Below, piece after piece: positions 8,960 to 21,118 of a DNA stretch of 64,000 nt. Every line of letters begins with the position of its first letter. The stretch's first letter is position 1. A model generated the notes under the pieces. The model saw nothing but the letters and a program-made list of their open reading frames with translations, was not told the origin of the DNA and did not search any database. The stretch lies in contig NZ_QENQ01000001.1 in NCBI RefSeq assembly GCF_003096275.1, positions 2,893,107 through 2,957,106 of the forward strand. The letters are read 5' to 3'. The translations under genes and the position numbers were made by a program. The stretch comes from Sphingomonas pokkalii (GTDB lineage: Bacteria > Pseudomonadota > Alphaproteobacteria > Sphingomonadales > Sphingomonadaceae).

Positions 8960-11900
8960 TTAGAAGGTGAAGCGGGCGCCGATGCGGATCGAGTAGAGCG
9001 ACTGGTTCGCGTAGATCTGGTCGCTCGGCGCGGTGAAGTTCGCCGAACCGCCGGCCGGCGAGTAGCGATACTGCGCACATGCCTGCGACGCGTTGGCTGC
9101 GACCGTGCCGCCACCGTCCACGCCGGGCGCGAGACGCGTGGTCAGGCACTGCACGCGCACCACCGGCACGTTGTAAGGGAACACGTATTCGCGGGTCTGG
9201 CCCCACTTCTTGTTCAGGAAGTTGGTGAAGTTCTCGATGTCGCCGAAGATGGTGACGCGCGACTTGCCCAGGCCGGTCGGCAGTTCCTGCGACACGTGGA
9301 GGTCGATGCGGGTAAACCACTTCGAGTGGAACGCGTTGCGCGGAGCGACCTGGCCGCGATACTTGCCGAGACCCGAGGCGTCGATGAACGCATTCACCGC
9401 ATCGCGAACCGCAGGGGTGCTGTACGAAACCAGCGGATCGTTCACCGTCGGGACGTACATCAGATAGCGGTTGCCGCCGGTGCCGGTGCCCGAGCTCGTG
9501 CCGGTGGTGCCGAACACCGAGGAACGGCCGCTGCCGAAGTCCTGGAAGGTGTAGCTGAACGGGTGGCCGATCCGCGATTCGCCGAACAGCGCGAAGGTGG
9601 TCTTATAGTCGCCGAAGAAGGCGTGCTCGTAATTCAGGCTGTACTTGAAGAAGTACTTCACCTGATCGTTCGAGATGCCATAGGCAACGTTGTTCGGATC
9701 AATAAACGCGCCGTTGCTATAGTTCGAACCCGCGGTGGACGATGTCGCTGGCGACTGGTCCTTCACGTCCTGGTAGGTGAAGCTGCCGTTGATGTTGAGG
9801 CCGAAATCCCAGGTCTTGTCGACGCGGGCGACGCCAATCAGCGCACGACCCTTGGTCGTGTTGGTCAGCAGGATGTCGCTGTTGGTGTTGGTGCTGGTCG
9901 CGCCGTCGATGATGTTCTGGTAGCGCTGGCGACCGTCCGGCGTCAGCGAACCGGCGATCGGCTGCGAACGGATGTCGGTGAAGTACACCTGATTGCGGAC
10001 CTTCGAGTACAGGAAGTCCGCGCCGAAGGTCCAGCCGCTCACCGAATACTCGCCGCTCAGCGTGGCGCGCCACTGCGAGGGCAGCTTGAAGTGCGGATCA
10101 AGCGCGTTGGTCGGCGCGTTGCTGGCCACCGTCGCGTTGGTCAGCAGCGTGTTCACCTGGCCGGGGATAGACGTGCCGGTGACGCCCGACAGCGCGGCGT
10201 TGCCGATCGTCGCGTCGGTCGTCGCGCCCGAGAAGCCGGTGGCGGTGCGGTTGATGTTGATCGAGTTGGTCAGCACGCCGGTGTTCGAGAAGCTGTTCGA
10301 CACATAGACGTCGGGGGTGCCGCCGCCGAAGATGCCGCCGCCGCCGCGAATGCTCACCCGCGGAAGCGGCTTCCAGTCGAAGCCGATGCGCGGCTGGAAC
10401 AGGCCCAGGCCGGAAATGTTGGCGCTGTTCGAACCGATGGTCTCGAGCTGGCCGTTGACAATGGCGCCTGCGGCATAGCGGGCGACATATGCAGCGCTGC
10501 GGCGCGGCAGATCGTGCATGCCGTACAGATCATAGCGCATGCCGTAGCTGATGTTCAGCGTCGGGGTGACGCGCCACGAGTCCATGATGCCGAAGGTGTA
10601 GCTCTGGTACGAGAAGTTCGCGGCCGCATTGTTCGGCACCAGCGACGGGATCGCGTTCGCATAGGTGATCGAGTTGGCGGTCTTGTTCTGTAGGTCCGCG
10701 ATCGAGTCGAAATAATAGTTGCCGGCGCTGTTCTGCAAGAACGAGTTGAACACGTTGACGAACGCGACTTCGCTGAAGATGCGCAGATCGTGATCGTTCT
10801 TGGTCAGGCGCGCCTGGAACAGGCCGCCCCAGGTGTCGGTCTTCAGCTGGTTGGTCTGGCGCGAATTGTCCGGGCCGAACGAGACGATCGCCGCGTTGTT
10901 GTCGCACGCGGTCAGCGACCCGACCGACGTGTCGTTGGAGCAGACGCGGAACTGGGCGAAGCCGCGGCCGAACAGCGGATCCTGGATGCGCGTGTAGTTC
11001 TTGTAGAACACGCGCGCTTCGGTCGAGAAGTCGTCCGACCAATCCGAGTTCAGCTGCGCCACGCCGGTGTGCAGGCGGTTGCCCTGGATATAGGCGTTCG
11101 AGGCGAGGCCAAGGCCTGTCGGCGCGTTGGTGAAGGTGTTGTTGAGCAGGTTGATCGCGTCGTTGGCGTAGGTGTACGTCAGTGACAGGCGCTGCTTGTC
11201 GCTGATGTTCGCGTCGATGCGGGCGACGACGCGGTCGTCCTTGTCGCCCGAGTCGTGCAGCACGCCGCCGGTGTTGTAGCCGTAGACGCTCTTGGCGATC
11301 GCGCTGATGCGATCCACCTGCGCCTGGGTAACGCCCGGGATCACGGTGCCGCCATTGTTGTCGATCGGGCCTTCCACGATCGGACGGCCGCCGCGCAGGC
11401 GCTCACCGGCGACCATGAAGAACAGCTTGTCCTTGATGATCGGGCCGCTCAGTTCGGCGCCGTAATTGTCGACGTGGAACTTCGGCACGTTGACCGTGAT
11501 GTCCTTCGTCTTGTTGCCGACGAACGAGTCGCCCGAGCGCGCGTAGAAGCCGGTGCCGTGGAACTCGTTGGTGCCCGACTTCAGGATGATGTTGATCGCA
11601 CCGCCCTGGAAATTGCCTTCGCGCACGTCGAACGGCGCGACCTTCGCCTGGAACTGGCCGATCGCGTCGAACGGGATCGGCGAGCGGCGGCTGGGCAGGC
11701 CATCGGTGTTGAGACCGAAATTGTCGGTGATCGGCACGCCGTCGACGCTGAAGCGGTTGTAGCGCGCGTTCTGGCCGGCGAACGAGATGGCACGGCCACC
11801 GGTCGGCGTATCGTCGAGGCGGGCGAACGGATCGCGGCGCGAGAGGTCGCGAATGTCGCGGTTGAGGCTGGCGACGTTGGCGATCTGGGCAGCCGAGAGC

Positions 11901-12310
11901 ACCGTGGCCGGGCCCTGCGAGATCGAGCGCGCGCCGCGAACGGTGCTGGCGGTGACAACGATTTCAGCGCCCTGGCCCTGCGGGGCCAGTTCGATCGGCA
12001 GATCGAACGACTGGGCGGCAACCGTGTAGATGTCGGTCACCGACGAATTGGGATAGCCGGCCGCGGTCACTTCGACGGTGTAGGGGCCGCCGGCGCGCAG
12101 GCCGGTCAGCGTGAAGGTGCCGGTCGAATCCGTGCGGCTGGTCGAGCGGGTGCCCGATGCGGCGTTGGTTACGACGACGTTTGCATCGGCCACCGGCGCA
12201 CCATTGGCGGTCACGGTGCCACGAATCGTCGACGTGGTTTCCTGCGCGTGCGCGGCAACCGGAATAAGCAGCGCGGCAGCGGCCACGCCTGCAAGATAGT
12301 GCGTTCGCAT
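8960..12310 (-). CDS. Oar-like TonB-dependent outer-membrane receptor with carboxypeptidase-regulatory-like domain
   Basis: 1116-residue outer-membrane protein. Signal peptide residues 1-22 (MRTHYLAGVAAAALLIPVAA then HAQ). Residues about 25-105 form a carboxypeptidase-regulatory-like beta domain (TIRGTVTANGAPVADANVVV), then a plug domain (GGRAISFAGQNARYNRFSVDGVPITDNFGLNTDGLPSRRSPIPFDAIGQFQ) and a long beta-barrel with PKFHVDNYGAELSGPIIKDKLFFMVAGE, closing with the aromatic C-terminus RIGARFTF. This is the Oar architecture common in sphingomonads and linked to protein or peptide import or surface adhesion in relatives. The start is set at 12310, where the signal peptide begins; the open frame upstream is not conserved-looking. 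Monocistronic with its own terminator. Confidence 0.93.
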   Translation of the reverse strand: MRTHYLAGVAAAALLIPVAAHAQETTSTIRGTVTANGAPVADANVVVTNAASGTRSTSRTDSTGTFTLTGLRAGGPYTVEVTAAGYPNSSVTDIYTVAAQSFDLPIELAPQGQGAEIVVTASTVRGARSISQGPATVLSAAQIANVASLNRDIRDLSRRDPFARLDDTPTGGRAISFAGQNARYNRFSVDGVPITDNFGLNTDGLPSRRSPIPFDAIGQFQAKVAPFDVREGNFQGGAINIILKSGTNEFHGTGFYARSGDSFVGNKTKDITVNVPKFHVDNYGAELSGPIIKDKLFFMVAGERLRGGRPIVEGPIDNNGGTVIPGVTQAQVDRISAIAKSVYGYNTGGVLHDSGDKDDRVVARIDANISDKQRLSLTYTYANDAINLLNNTFTNAPTGLGLASNAYIQGNRLHTGVAQLNSDWSDDFSTEARVFYKNYTRIQDPLFGRGFAQFRVCSNDTSVGSLTACDNNAAIVSFGPDNSRQTNQLKTDTWGGLFQARLTKNDHDLRIFSEVAFVNVFNSFLQNSAGNYYFDSIADLQNKTANSITYANAIPSLVPNNAAANFSYQSYTFGIMDSWRVTPTLNISYGMRYDLYGMHDLPRRSAAYVARYAAGAIVNGQLETIGSNSANISGLGLFQPRIGFDWKPLPRVSIRGGGGIFGGGTPDVYVSNSFSNTGVLTNSININRTATGFSGATTDATIGNAALSGVTGTSIPGQVNTLLTNATVASNAPTNALDPHFKLPSQWRATLSGEYSVSGWTFGADFLYSKVRNQVYFTDIRSQPIAGSLTPDGRQRYQNIIDGATSTNTNSDILLTNTTKGRALIGVARVDKTWDFGLNINGSFTYQDVKDQSPATSSTAGSNYSNGAFIDPNNVAYGISNDQVKYFFKYSLNYEHAFFGDYKTTFALFGESRIGHPFSYTFQDFGSGRSSVFGTTGTSSGTGTGGNRYLMYVPTVNDPLVSYSTPAVRDAVNAFIDASGLGKYRGQVAPRNAFHSKWFTRIDLHVSQELPTGLGKSRVTIFGDIENFTNFLNKKWGQTREYVFPYNVPVVRVQCLTTRLAPGVDGGGTVAANASQACAQYRYSPAGGSANFTAPSDQIYANQSLYSIRIGARFTF

Positions 12311-12453
12311 CGAGAGTTCCCTTTTTGAGCCTGTGGCTGCCAGTCGTGGCTTTTCACGCCATCTGTCTGGCTGCCCCCTGCGTGGCTTTGATTGCGAAAT
12401 TGTGACAGTCAATACGCACGCTACGTTCCACTATGGTGCGTTGCAAAAAGGCA

Positions 12454-15120
<2,667 letters not shown>

Positions 15121-15124
<4 letters not shown>

Positions 15125-15381
15125 GCCTCTCTCTCCTGAGAGTGGACTCCGGCGCGCTGCAGCGCGTCTGCCACGGGTTCGAAGGGTTGGAAGGAAAATA
15201 TCAGTTCCACCGGCACGCCGAACACCCGGGCGATGCGCATCGCCAGTTCGAGGCTGGGCTTGTAGTCGCCGCGTTCGAGATAGCCGATCGTCTGCGGGTT
15301 GACCTCCACCGCCTCGGCAAGGGCGCGGCGGCTCAGACCGGCTTCGGCACGGAACAGCGCGATGCGATTGTGAATGACCAT
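15121..15381 (-). CDS. XRE-family transcriptional regulator
   Basis: 86-residue helix-turn-helix protein: NRIALFRAEAGLSRRALAEAVEVNPQTIGYLERGDYKPSLELAMRIARVFGVPVELIF is a single Cro/C1-type domain with the YLERG recognition-helix end. A start at 15381 (MVIHNRIALF) gives the normal N-terminus of this group; an upstream in-frame start adds an unrelated 14 residues. It is the first gene of a two-gene operon with the membrane protein that overlaps its 3' end, and probably autoregulates from the AT-richer stretch just upstream (15390-15440). Confidence 0.9.
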
Positions 15382-15491
15382 GGAACTATCGGCCCTGCAG
15401 TTCGATTCGTTGTGTATACACAACAGATCTTCGGGTCAATGCACCGGCAGACAGGCTTGATCTGCGGCAACGCGATTGCGAGAGGGACGGT

Positions 15492-16658
15492 ATGGCAAAG
15501 GCAAGGACGTTCGCGCGCTGGTTGATCGTAGCGCTGCTCTGGATCGTGGTGGCGCTCTGTCTGTTCCTCACGCTCGTTCCGCCCTTCCTCGACCGCATCT
15601 ATTATCGCGGCGTCGAGACCGGGCATTTCGACGGGCAGCGCTTCGCCAATCCTGATGGTGAGACGGCGCCCGCCCCGGCGCTCGCCTTCGTGTTCCTCGC
15701 GCATCGGATCGCCAGTGCCATGCAGCAGCCGCTATGGCCGACCCGCGTTGCCGTGGCCCAGGGCCGTCCTCCGGCGCGGGTGGCGGGGCAGGCGATGAAG
15801 GTCACCTGGATCGGCCATGCCAGTGTGCTGATCCAGACCCAGGGCCTCAACATCCTCACCGATCCGGTGTGGAGCGACGTGGCGGGGCCGTTCGGCATGG
15901 GGCCGAAACGCGTCGTCGTGCCCGGCGTGCGGCTGGCCGACCTGCCCAGGATCGACCTGATCGTCGTCAGCCACAACCATTATGACCATCTCGATCTCGC
16001 GACCCTGAAGACCCTCTGGCAGCGCGATCGGCCGGTGATCGTCACCGGGCTCGGCAACGACAGCGTGATCGGCCAAGCGGGCGTGCCGGCGCGCGGGCTC
16101 GACTGGGGGCAGCGGCTGACGCTCCGGCCCGGCATCGACGTGGTGGTCACGCGCAACCATCACTGGAGCAGCCGCTGGTTCGCCGATCGCAACCGTGCGC
16201 TCTGGTCGAGCTTCGTGGTGACGCTGCCCGGCGGCAACCTGTTCTTCGCCGGCGACACCGGCTGGGGCGACGGCAAATGGCCGGCCGAGGCCGCGGCGCT
16301 GGGGCCGGTGCGGTTCGCGGCGCTTCCCGTGGGCGCCTTCCGCTTCAAGCCCGGCCAGATGGCGTCCGACGCGCATATCGGCCCGCGCGACGCGATCCGG
16401 GTTTGGGACGGGCTGGGCCGGCCCTGGGCGCTGCCGATCCATTGGGGCACCTTCCGCCTCTCCTGGGAAGCCTATCGCACCCCGCCGGACATGCTGGCGG
16501 CGATGTTGGCCTGTGGCGGCACCGATGGGCGGCGCTTTGTCGATCGACCGATCGGGCAGGCGTTCGACGTGCCGGCGATCGGTGCCCCGCCGCCCGCACC
16601 CAGCGACGAAGGCATCGCCCGCTGTCGCGCCGAGGGGCGGTTCGACCGCTTCCGCTGA
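15492..16658 (+). CDS. Membrane-anchored metallo-beta-lactamase-fold hydrolase (NAPE-PLD/RomA-like)
   Basis: 388 residues. An N-terminal membrane anchor (residues 9-31) precedes an MBL-fold domain: VTWIGHASVLIQTQGLNILTDPVWS, the zinc motif HNHYDH at 161-166, TRNHHWSSR, and the later metal ligands in LFFAGDTGWGDG and PIHWGTF. This order matches the family containing N-acyl-phosphatidylethanolamine phospholipase D and RomA-like outer-membrane proteins, so a phospholipid or other periplasmic ester substrate is plausible. Substrate not shown by the sequence. Confidence 0.88.
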   Translation: MAKARTFARWLIVALLWIVVALCLFLTLVPPFLDRIYYRGVETGHFDGQRFANPDGETAPAPALAFVFLAHRIASAMQQPLWPTRVAVAQGRPPARVAGQAMKVTWIGHASVLIQTQGLNILTDPVWSDVAGPFGMGPKRVVVPGVRLADLPRIDLIVVSHNHYDHLDLATLKTLWQRDRPVIVTGLGNDSVIGQAGVPARGLDWGQRLTLRPGIDVVVTRNHHWSSRWFADRNRALWSSFVVTLPGGNLFFAGDTGWGDGKWPAEAAALGPVRFAALPVGAFRFKPGQMASDAHIGPRDAIRVWDGLGRPWALPIHWGTFRLSWEAYRTPPDMLAAMLACGGTDGRRFVDRPIGQAFDVPAIGAPPPAPSDEGIARCRAEGRFDRFR

Positions 16659-16709
16659 GCTTGAGTGCTCCCCCCGCTCTCTCTAGAAGGCGCGTCGGGC
16701 AAGGGGCGT

Positions 16710-17168
16710 ATGGGCAAGGGCATCGGCGCGGCGCGCGACTATCGGACGAGCATCGACGGCGTCGGCAAGGCGCTGGGCGCAGGCAGCCTGCTCGGCGGGT
16801 TGCTGATCCTGATGCTGTTGATCGGCACCGGCCAGCGGGCGCCGCTCGCGCTGGTGACCGGGGTTTTGCTCGGCGCGATCTTCGCCGGGATCGCGCTGGC
16901 GGCGGTCGGCGGGCCGATCTGGCTGGTGCTGCACGCGCTGGGCCTGCGGCGGGGCCGGTATGCCGCGGTGCTCACCGGGGCGCTCGGGCTCGGGCTCTAT
17001 CTGGGCGCGCAGGGCTATGGCACCGCGCTCTACACCATCGCCCCGATCGATACGCGCAACTGGTTGGTCGGGCTGGCGCTCAAGGGCGCGCAGAGCCTCG
17101 CCGTCGGGCTGATCGCCGCCGGCATCGGGCTGGCCATGTGGCGGATCGCCTATCGGCCCGAAGCCTGA
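16710..17168 (+). CDS. Hypothetical four-helix membrane protein
   Basis: 152 residues, four hydrophobic segments (about 27-46, 52-83, 90-110 and 125-146) with little outside the membrane. The ATG at 16710 is preceded by AAGGGG at 16701-16706 and is preferred over an in-frame GTG at 16665. No family recognised. It lies 51 bp after the MBL-fold gene and 48 bp before uvrB, all on the plus strand, so they may share a transcript. Confidence 0.65.
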   Translation: MGKGIGAARDYRTSIDGVGKALGAGSLLGGLLILMLLIGTGQRAPLALVTGVLLGAIFAGIALAAVGGPIWLVLHALGLRRGRYAAVLTGALGLGLYLGAQGYGTALYTIAPIDTRNWLVGLALKGAQSLAVGLIAAGIGLAMWRIAYRPEA

Positions 17169-17216
17169 CCGACGGGCCGCTTTTCAGACGGCGCCTTGCT
17201 CCCCATATTCAACGGC

Positions 17217-19412
17217 ATGGCGATCCAGATTCGGACCAACCTTGCCGAGCCCGAGATGGGCCAGGCCTTCATCCCCCACCGCCCGCAGCGCCCCGAAAAG
17301 GCGGAAGGCGGCAAGAAGTTCAAGCTCGTCTCCGATTATCAGCCCTCGGGCGACCAGCGCTTCGCGATTCCGGAGCTGGTCGAGCAGGCACGCGCGGGCG
17401 AGCGCGACCAGGTGCTGCTCGGCGTCACCGGTTCGGGCAAGACCTACACCATGGCCAAGGTGATCGAGGAACTGCAGCGCCCCGCGCTGATCCTCGCGCC
17501 GAACAAGATCCTCGCCGCGCAGCTTTACGGCGAGTTCAAGAATTTCTTTCCCGAGAACGCGGTCGAGTATTTCGTCAGCTATTACGATTACTATCAGCCC
17601 GAGGCCTATGTGCCGCGGTCCGATACCTATATCGAGAAGGAAAGCTCGATCAACGAGGCGATCGACCGGATGCGCCATGCCGCGACCCGATCGCTGCTGG
17701 AGCGCGACGACGTGATCATCGTCGCCTCGGTCTCGTGCCTCTACGGCATCGGCTCGGTCGAGACCTATTCGGCGATGATCTTCGACCTCAAGAAGGGCCA
17801 GGTGGTCGACCAGCGCGAGATCATCCGCAAGCTGGTCGCGCTGCAGTATAAGCGCAACGACGCCGCCTTCGGGCGCGGCGCCTTCCGCGTGCGTGGCGAC
17901 AATCTCGAGCTGTTCCCCTCGCACTATGAGGATACCGCCTGGCGGATCAGCTTCTTCGGCGACGAGATCGAGGAGATCGTCGAGTTCGATCCGCTCACCG
18001 GCAAGAAGGTGGCGAGCCTCGATTATGTCCGCGTCTATGCCAACAGCCACTATGTGACGCCGGGGCCGACGCTGAAGCAGGCGATGGAGGCGATCCGCCA
18101 CGAGCTGACCGAGCGGCTGAAGGAACTGGAGGCGGAGGGCAAGCTGCTCGAACTCCAGCGGCTGGAACAGCGCACCAATTTCGACCTGGAGATGATCGCG
18201 GCGACCGGCTCCTGCGCGGGCATCGAGAATTACAGCCGCTTCCTCACCGGCCGCCTGCCCGGCGAACCGCCGCCCACGCTGTTCGAATATCTACCCGAGA
18301 ATGCGCTGCTCTTCGTCGACGAGAGCCATCAGACGATCGGCCAGATCAACGGCATGTCGCGCGGCGACCATAAGCGGAAATTGACCCTCGCCGAGTACGG
18401 CTTCCGCTTGCCGAGCGCGATCGACAACCGGCCGCTGCGCTTCAACGAATGGGACGCGATGCGGCCGCAGACCACCTATGTCTCGGCAACGCCCGGCGAC
18501 TGGGAGATGGAGCGGACCGGCGGCGTGTTCGTCGAGCAGGTGATCCGCCCCACCGGGCTGATCGATCCGCCGGTGGAAATCCGGCCGGTCGAGGAGCAGG
18601 TGCAGGACCTGATCCAGGAGTGCAAGGCGACCGCCGCCAAGGGCTATCGCACGCTGGTGACGACGCTTACCAAGCGCATGGCCGAGGACCTCACCGAATA
18701 TATGCACGAGGCGGGCGTGAAGGTCCGCTACATGCACTCGGATACCGAGACGCTGGAGCGCATCGAGCTGATCCGCGACCTGCGCATGGGTGTGTACGAT
18801 GTGCTTATCGGCATCAACCTCCTGCGCGAGGGGCTCGACATTCCCGAATGCGGGCTGGTCGCGATTCTCGATGCCGACAAGGAGGGCTTTCTGCGCTCCG
18901 AGACTTCGCTGATCCAGACGATCGGCCGCGCCGCGCGCAACGTCGAGGGGCGGGTGATCCTCTATGCCGATCGCATGACCGGCAGCATGGAACGCGCGCT
19001 GGCCGAGACCGGCCGTCGTCGCGAGAAGCAGATGGCGTATAATCTCGAACACGGCATCACGCCCGCGACGGTGAAGAAGAATATCGGCGACATCATCGCC
19101 CATGTCGCCTCGAAGGACGGGGTGACGGTGGAGATCGACGCCGATCGCCCGCACATGGTCGGCCACAATCTGCGCGGCTATATCGAGGAACTCGAAAAGA
19201 AGATGCGCGACGCCGCCGCGAACCTGGAGTTCGAGGAAGCCGGCCGCCTGCGCGACGAGATCCGCGCGCTGGAGGCAGAGGAACTCGGGCTGCCCGAAAG
19301 CGAGCGAAAGGCGCCGGTGATGGGGCGCAGCAACGAGGGCAAGCCGGGTACGCGCAAGACGCGGTACGGGAAGCAGACCAAGACCAAGTTTGGCGGGCCA
19401 CGGCGGGGGTAG
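17217..19412 (+). CDS. uvrB: Excinuclease ABC subunit B
   Basis: DNA helicase-like subunit of nucleotide excision repair, loaded onto lesions by UvrA and then binding UvrC. Walker [15 protein letters not shown] near residue 70, the beta-hairpin segment [21 protein letters not shown], ATPase motif [13 protein letters not shown], helicase motifs with [15 protein letters not shown] and IGRAARN, and a C-terminal UVR coiled coil [24 protein letters not shown]. 731 residues, slightly longer than E. coli at both ends as in related alphaproteobacteria. ATG at 17217 is used rather than the TTG at 17196. Confidence 0.98.
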   Translation: MAIQIRTNLAEPEMGQAFIPHRPQRPEKAEGGKKFKLVSDYQPSGDQRFAIPELVEQARAGERDQVLLGVTGSGKTYTMAKVIEELQRPALILAPNKILAAQLYGEFKNFFPENAVEYFVSYYDYYQPEAYVPRSDTYIEKESSINEAIDRMRHAATRSLLERDDVIIVASVSCLYGIGSVETYSAMIFDLKKGQVVDQREIIRKLVALQYKRNDAAFGRGAFRVRGDNLELFPSHYEDTAWRISFFGDEIEEIVEFDPLTGKKVASLDYVRVYANSHYVTPGPTLKQAMEAIRHELTERLKELEAEGKLLELQRLEQRTNFDLEMIAATGSCAGIENYSRFLTGRLPGEPPPTLFEYLPENALLFVDESHQTIGQINGMSRGDHKRKLTLAEYGFRLPSAIDNRPLRFNEWDAMRPQTTYVSATPGDWEMERTGGVFVEQVIRPTGLIDPPVEIRPVEEQVQDLIQECKATAAKGYRTLVTTLTKRMAEDLTEYMHEAGVKVRYMHSDTETLERIELIRDLRMGVYDVLIGINLLREGLDIPECGLVAILDADKEGFLRSETSLIQTIGRAARNVEGRVILYADRMTGSMERALAETGRRREKQMAYNLEHGITPATVKKNIGDIIAHVASKDGVTVEIDADRPHMVGHNLRGYIEELEKKMRDAAANLEFEEAGRLRDEIRALEAEELGLPESERKAPVMGRSNEGKPGTRKTRYGKQTKTKFGGPRRG

Positions 19413-19452
19413 GGGCGCTGACGGCGGTAACCGCGAAATTTGTGCTAGAGCA

Positions 19453-19483
19453 GATCATGTCCTGAAAGGAAAAGGGCATGATC
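19453..19483. promoter_or_regulatory. Candidate operator overlapping the higB start
   Basis: Perfect dyad GATCATG (19453-19459) and CATGATC (19477-19483) with a 17-bp spacer containing AAAGGAAAAGGG, which also serves as the ribosome binding site. The right arm includes the higB start codon at 19478. Type II toxin-antitoxin operons are normally repressed by the antitoxin at such a dyad, so this is a likely autoregulatory site; it could also fold in the mRNA and limit toxin translation. Confidence 0.5.
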
Positions 19484-19765
19484 AGATGCTTCCAAGATGC
19501 CGAGACACAGCTGGTTTTCTCTGGAGAGCGCAGTCGCAAGCTGCCTTCCGACATCCAGCAAACCGCACGCCGCAAGCTCCGCATCCTCAACCGCGTGATG
19601 AGCCCACTGGAACTGCGCGTGCCGCCGGGGAATCGGCTGGAGGAGTTGAAGGGCGACCGCAAAGGGACATATAGTATCCGGATCAACGACCAGTGGCGGA
19701 TCACCTTCCGCTGGGTGGACGGAGGCGCGGACGATGTCCGAATCGAGGATTACCATCGCGGATAA
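19478..19765 (+). CDS. higB: HigB/RelE-type mRNA interferase toxin
   Basis: 95-residue toxin of the RelE/HigB superfamily, which cleaves mRNA on the ribosome. It begins IRCFQDAETQLVFSGER and contains PPGNRLEELKGDRKGTYSIRINDQWRITFRW, with the conserved arginines and YHRG C-terminus of the HigB (plasmid maintenance killer) branch. It precedes its antitoxin and overlaps it by 32 bp, the reversed gene order typical of higBA. Confidence 0.9.
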   Translation: MIRCFQDAETQLVFSGERSRKLPSDIQQTARRKLRILNRVMSPLELRVPPGNRLEELKGDRKGTYSIRINDQWRITFRWVDGGADDVRIEDYHRG

Positions 19766-20054
19766 GGACCGGCTGGACAATGTCCACCCCGGCGAGATCC
19801 TGCGTGAGGAGTTCCTCGTCGGCGCCGAACTCCCGCTGGAAGAGGTGGCAGCCGGTACCGGTCTCGATCCGATGAAACTGGCTGCGGTCGTCGCGGGGGA
19901 AGCGCCTGTCGATGCCGATGCGGATCTGCGCCTGACGCGCTACCTGCGCATGTCGGAAGGTTTTTTCCTCGGGCTTCAGATGGACTTCGATCTCGAAGAA
20001 GCAAGGCACGCGATGAACGGTGCGCTCGATCGGATCGTCCCTCGTGCCGCCTGA
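19734..20054 (+). CDS. higA: HigA-type antitoxin
   Basis: 106-residue partner of the upstream toxin. NVHPGEILREEFLVGAELPLEEVAAGTGLD is the standard HigA opening followed by a degenerate XRE-type helix-turn-helix and the C-terminal RYLRMSEGFFLGLQMDFDLEEARH, which is near-invariant in HigA. It neutralises the toxin and represses the operon. Overlap with higB implies translational coupling. Confidence 0.9.
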   Translation: MSESRITIADKDRLDNVHPGEILREEFLVGAELPLEEVAAGTGLDPMKLAAVVAGEAPVDADADLRLTRYLRMSEGFFLGLQMDFDLEEARHAMNGALDRIVPRAA

Positions 20055-20144
20055 AGACCCCGCGCGCCGCCGCTAGCTTCCGCTCCGTCGCGAACCGCCA
20101 AACGGCTGGTTGAGCCGCCCCTCGCACTCGCCCATAAGCGCGCG

Positions 20145-20675
20145 ATGCGTTCGCTTTCCCTGTTCGCCGGTGCCGGCCTTGCCCTGCTCGCCGGCTGTGT
20201 GCCCGCTCCGACCACTGCGCCGCGCGCCCCCGCACCCCGTCCGGTCGTCGCGCCGCCGCCGCCCGCGCCGCCCCCCGCCCCGGCGCCGAGCGCGGACTGG
20301 CGCGACTGGCCGCTGACGCCCGGGGACTGGCAGTATCGCAGCGCACCCAATGGCGGCTCGGCGCGATATGGCACCGCTGGCGCTCCGCCGGTCGCCGTGC
20401 TGCGTTGTGATCGCGTTGCGCGGCAGGTGACGCTGCTGCGGGCCGGTACGGCGCCCGCGACGCTCACGCTGCGCACCACCAGCGTGGTTCGGGCGCTGCC
20501 TGCTGCGCCGGACGGCACGGGAATGCTCGCCATGTCGTTCGCCGCGAACGACAGCTTTCTCGACGCGCTGGGCTTCAGCCGCGGGCGGTTTGTGGTGGAG
20601 GGCGGGGGCTTGCCGGTGCTGGTGATCCCGGCCTGGCCGGAGATACTGCGCGTCGTGGAGGATTGCCGGGCCTGA
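20145..20675 (+). CDS. Proline-rich lipoprotein of unknown function
   Basis: 176 residues. Lipoprotein signal peptide with lipobox LLAGC, cleaving before C18. A proline- and alanine-rich linker (about 20-50) leads to a small globular domain starting DWRDWPLTPGDWQYRSAPNGGSARYG and ending LPVLVIPAWPEILRVVEDCRA, with two cysteines that could form a disulphide. Recurs in sphingomonads as a hypothetical protein from memory; no function known. Confidence 0.8.
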   Translation: MRSLSLFAGAGLALLAGCVPAPTTAPRAPAPRPVVAPPPPAPPPAPAPSADWRDWPLTPGDWQYRSAPNGGSARYGTAGAPPVAVLRCDRVARQVTLLRAGTAPATLTLRTTSVVRALPAAPDGTGMLAMSFAANDSFLDALGFSRGRFVVEGGGLPVLVIPAWPEILRVVEDCRA

Positions 20676-20806
20676 TCGCGGTGCGACGCAGCAAGCGCCA
20701 GACTTCCAGAATCGCACCGATAAAATTCTTTTACAAGACTTGTTCTGCGACTCAGGGTCATCCTACATGTCAAGTGTGTCGAGAGGCACAGGCTCTTCAA
20801 CAAGCG

Positions 20807-20820
20807 AAAGGAGGTGATCC
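20807..20820 (+). promoter_or_regulatory. Extreme Shine-Dalgarno, 14 nt complementary to the 16S rRNA tail
   Basis: AAAGGAGGTGATCC is exactly complementary to the 3' terminal GGAUCACCUCCUUU of bacterial 16S rRNA. The core GGAGG is 7 bases from the ATG at 20822. Full-length pairing like this is rare and should make initiation very strong or make the ribosome dwell. Confidence 0.85.
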
Positions 20821-20821
20821 G

Positions 20822-20878
20822 ATGTCTCATGGTTCAGCAGTGAGGTCGGTTCAGTTCGTTCGGGAGACGCGCCGCTGA
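20822..20878 (+). CDS. 18-residue ORF with perfect ribosome binding site
   Basis: Encodes MSHGSAVRSVQFVRETRR, a basic peptide. The case for translation is the 14-nt complementarity to the 16S rRNA 3' end directly upstream. Immediately after the stop codon comes a perfect 8-bp hairpin (20889-20896 with 20902-20909), further dyads and a terminator at 21017, so the ORF sits at the head of a short transcript that ends before the next gene. It may be a true small protein or a leader peptide whose translation controls the RNA downstream. No family recognised. Confidence 0.55.
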   Translation: MSHGSAVRSVQFVRETRR

Positions 20879-21065
20879 GCCTGCTGCGCGGACGGAAGCC
20901 CTCCGTCCGTGGTGCCGTGCGGGAGGTATTCTCCTCCAATCAACGCCGGCAGCTGCAGTTGAAGCGGTCCGCATGGTCTCCCGGGCTGGAGCTCTCCGGC
21001 CGCTGACCATGTCGGGGGTCGCCGGGTACCCTGGATAGGGGCCCGGCGGCCTCTTTCATTTTTGG
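20879..21065 (+). ncRNA. Candidate structured RNA downstream of the 18-codon ORF
   Basis: No gene fits here, but several perfect dyads do: 20889-20896 with 20902-20909; a GGAGG/CCTCC stem-loop around 20922-20937 that presents an anti-Shine-Dalgarno-like CCTCC; CATGGTC 20972-20978 with 21005-21011 enclosing a G/C-rich inner stem; and a terminator at 21017-21065. The whole looks like a folded, terminated short RNA. I could not match it to a known RNA family. Confidence 0.4.
21017..21065 (+). terminator. Rho-independent terminator before the PAS-GGDEF-EAL gene
   Basis: Arms 21017-21026 and 21042-21051 pair over 10 bp with one G-U, followed by a T-rich tail TCTTTCATTTTT at 21052-21063. It ends the short transcript carrying the 18-codon ORF. 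Confidence 0.8.
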
Positions 21066-21118
21066 CATAGGCGGGCGGGTTCCTTCGCAGAGGGTTATTG
21101 AAACCTTGCGACCCCAAT

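Noticed and set aside
20807..20820. Fragment of an antisense 16S rRNA gene
   Set aside because: Only the 14-nt anti-Shine-Dalgarno complement is present; flanks show no rRNA sequence, and an ATG follows at the right distance.
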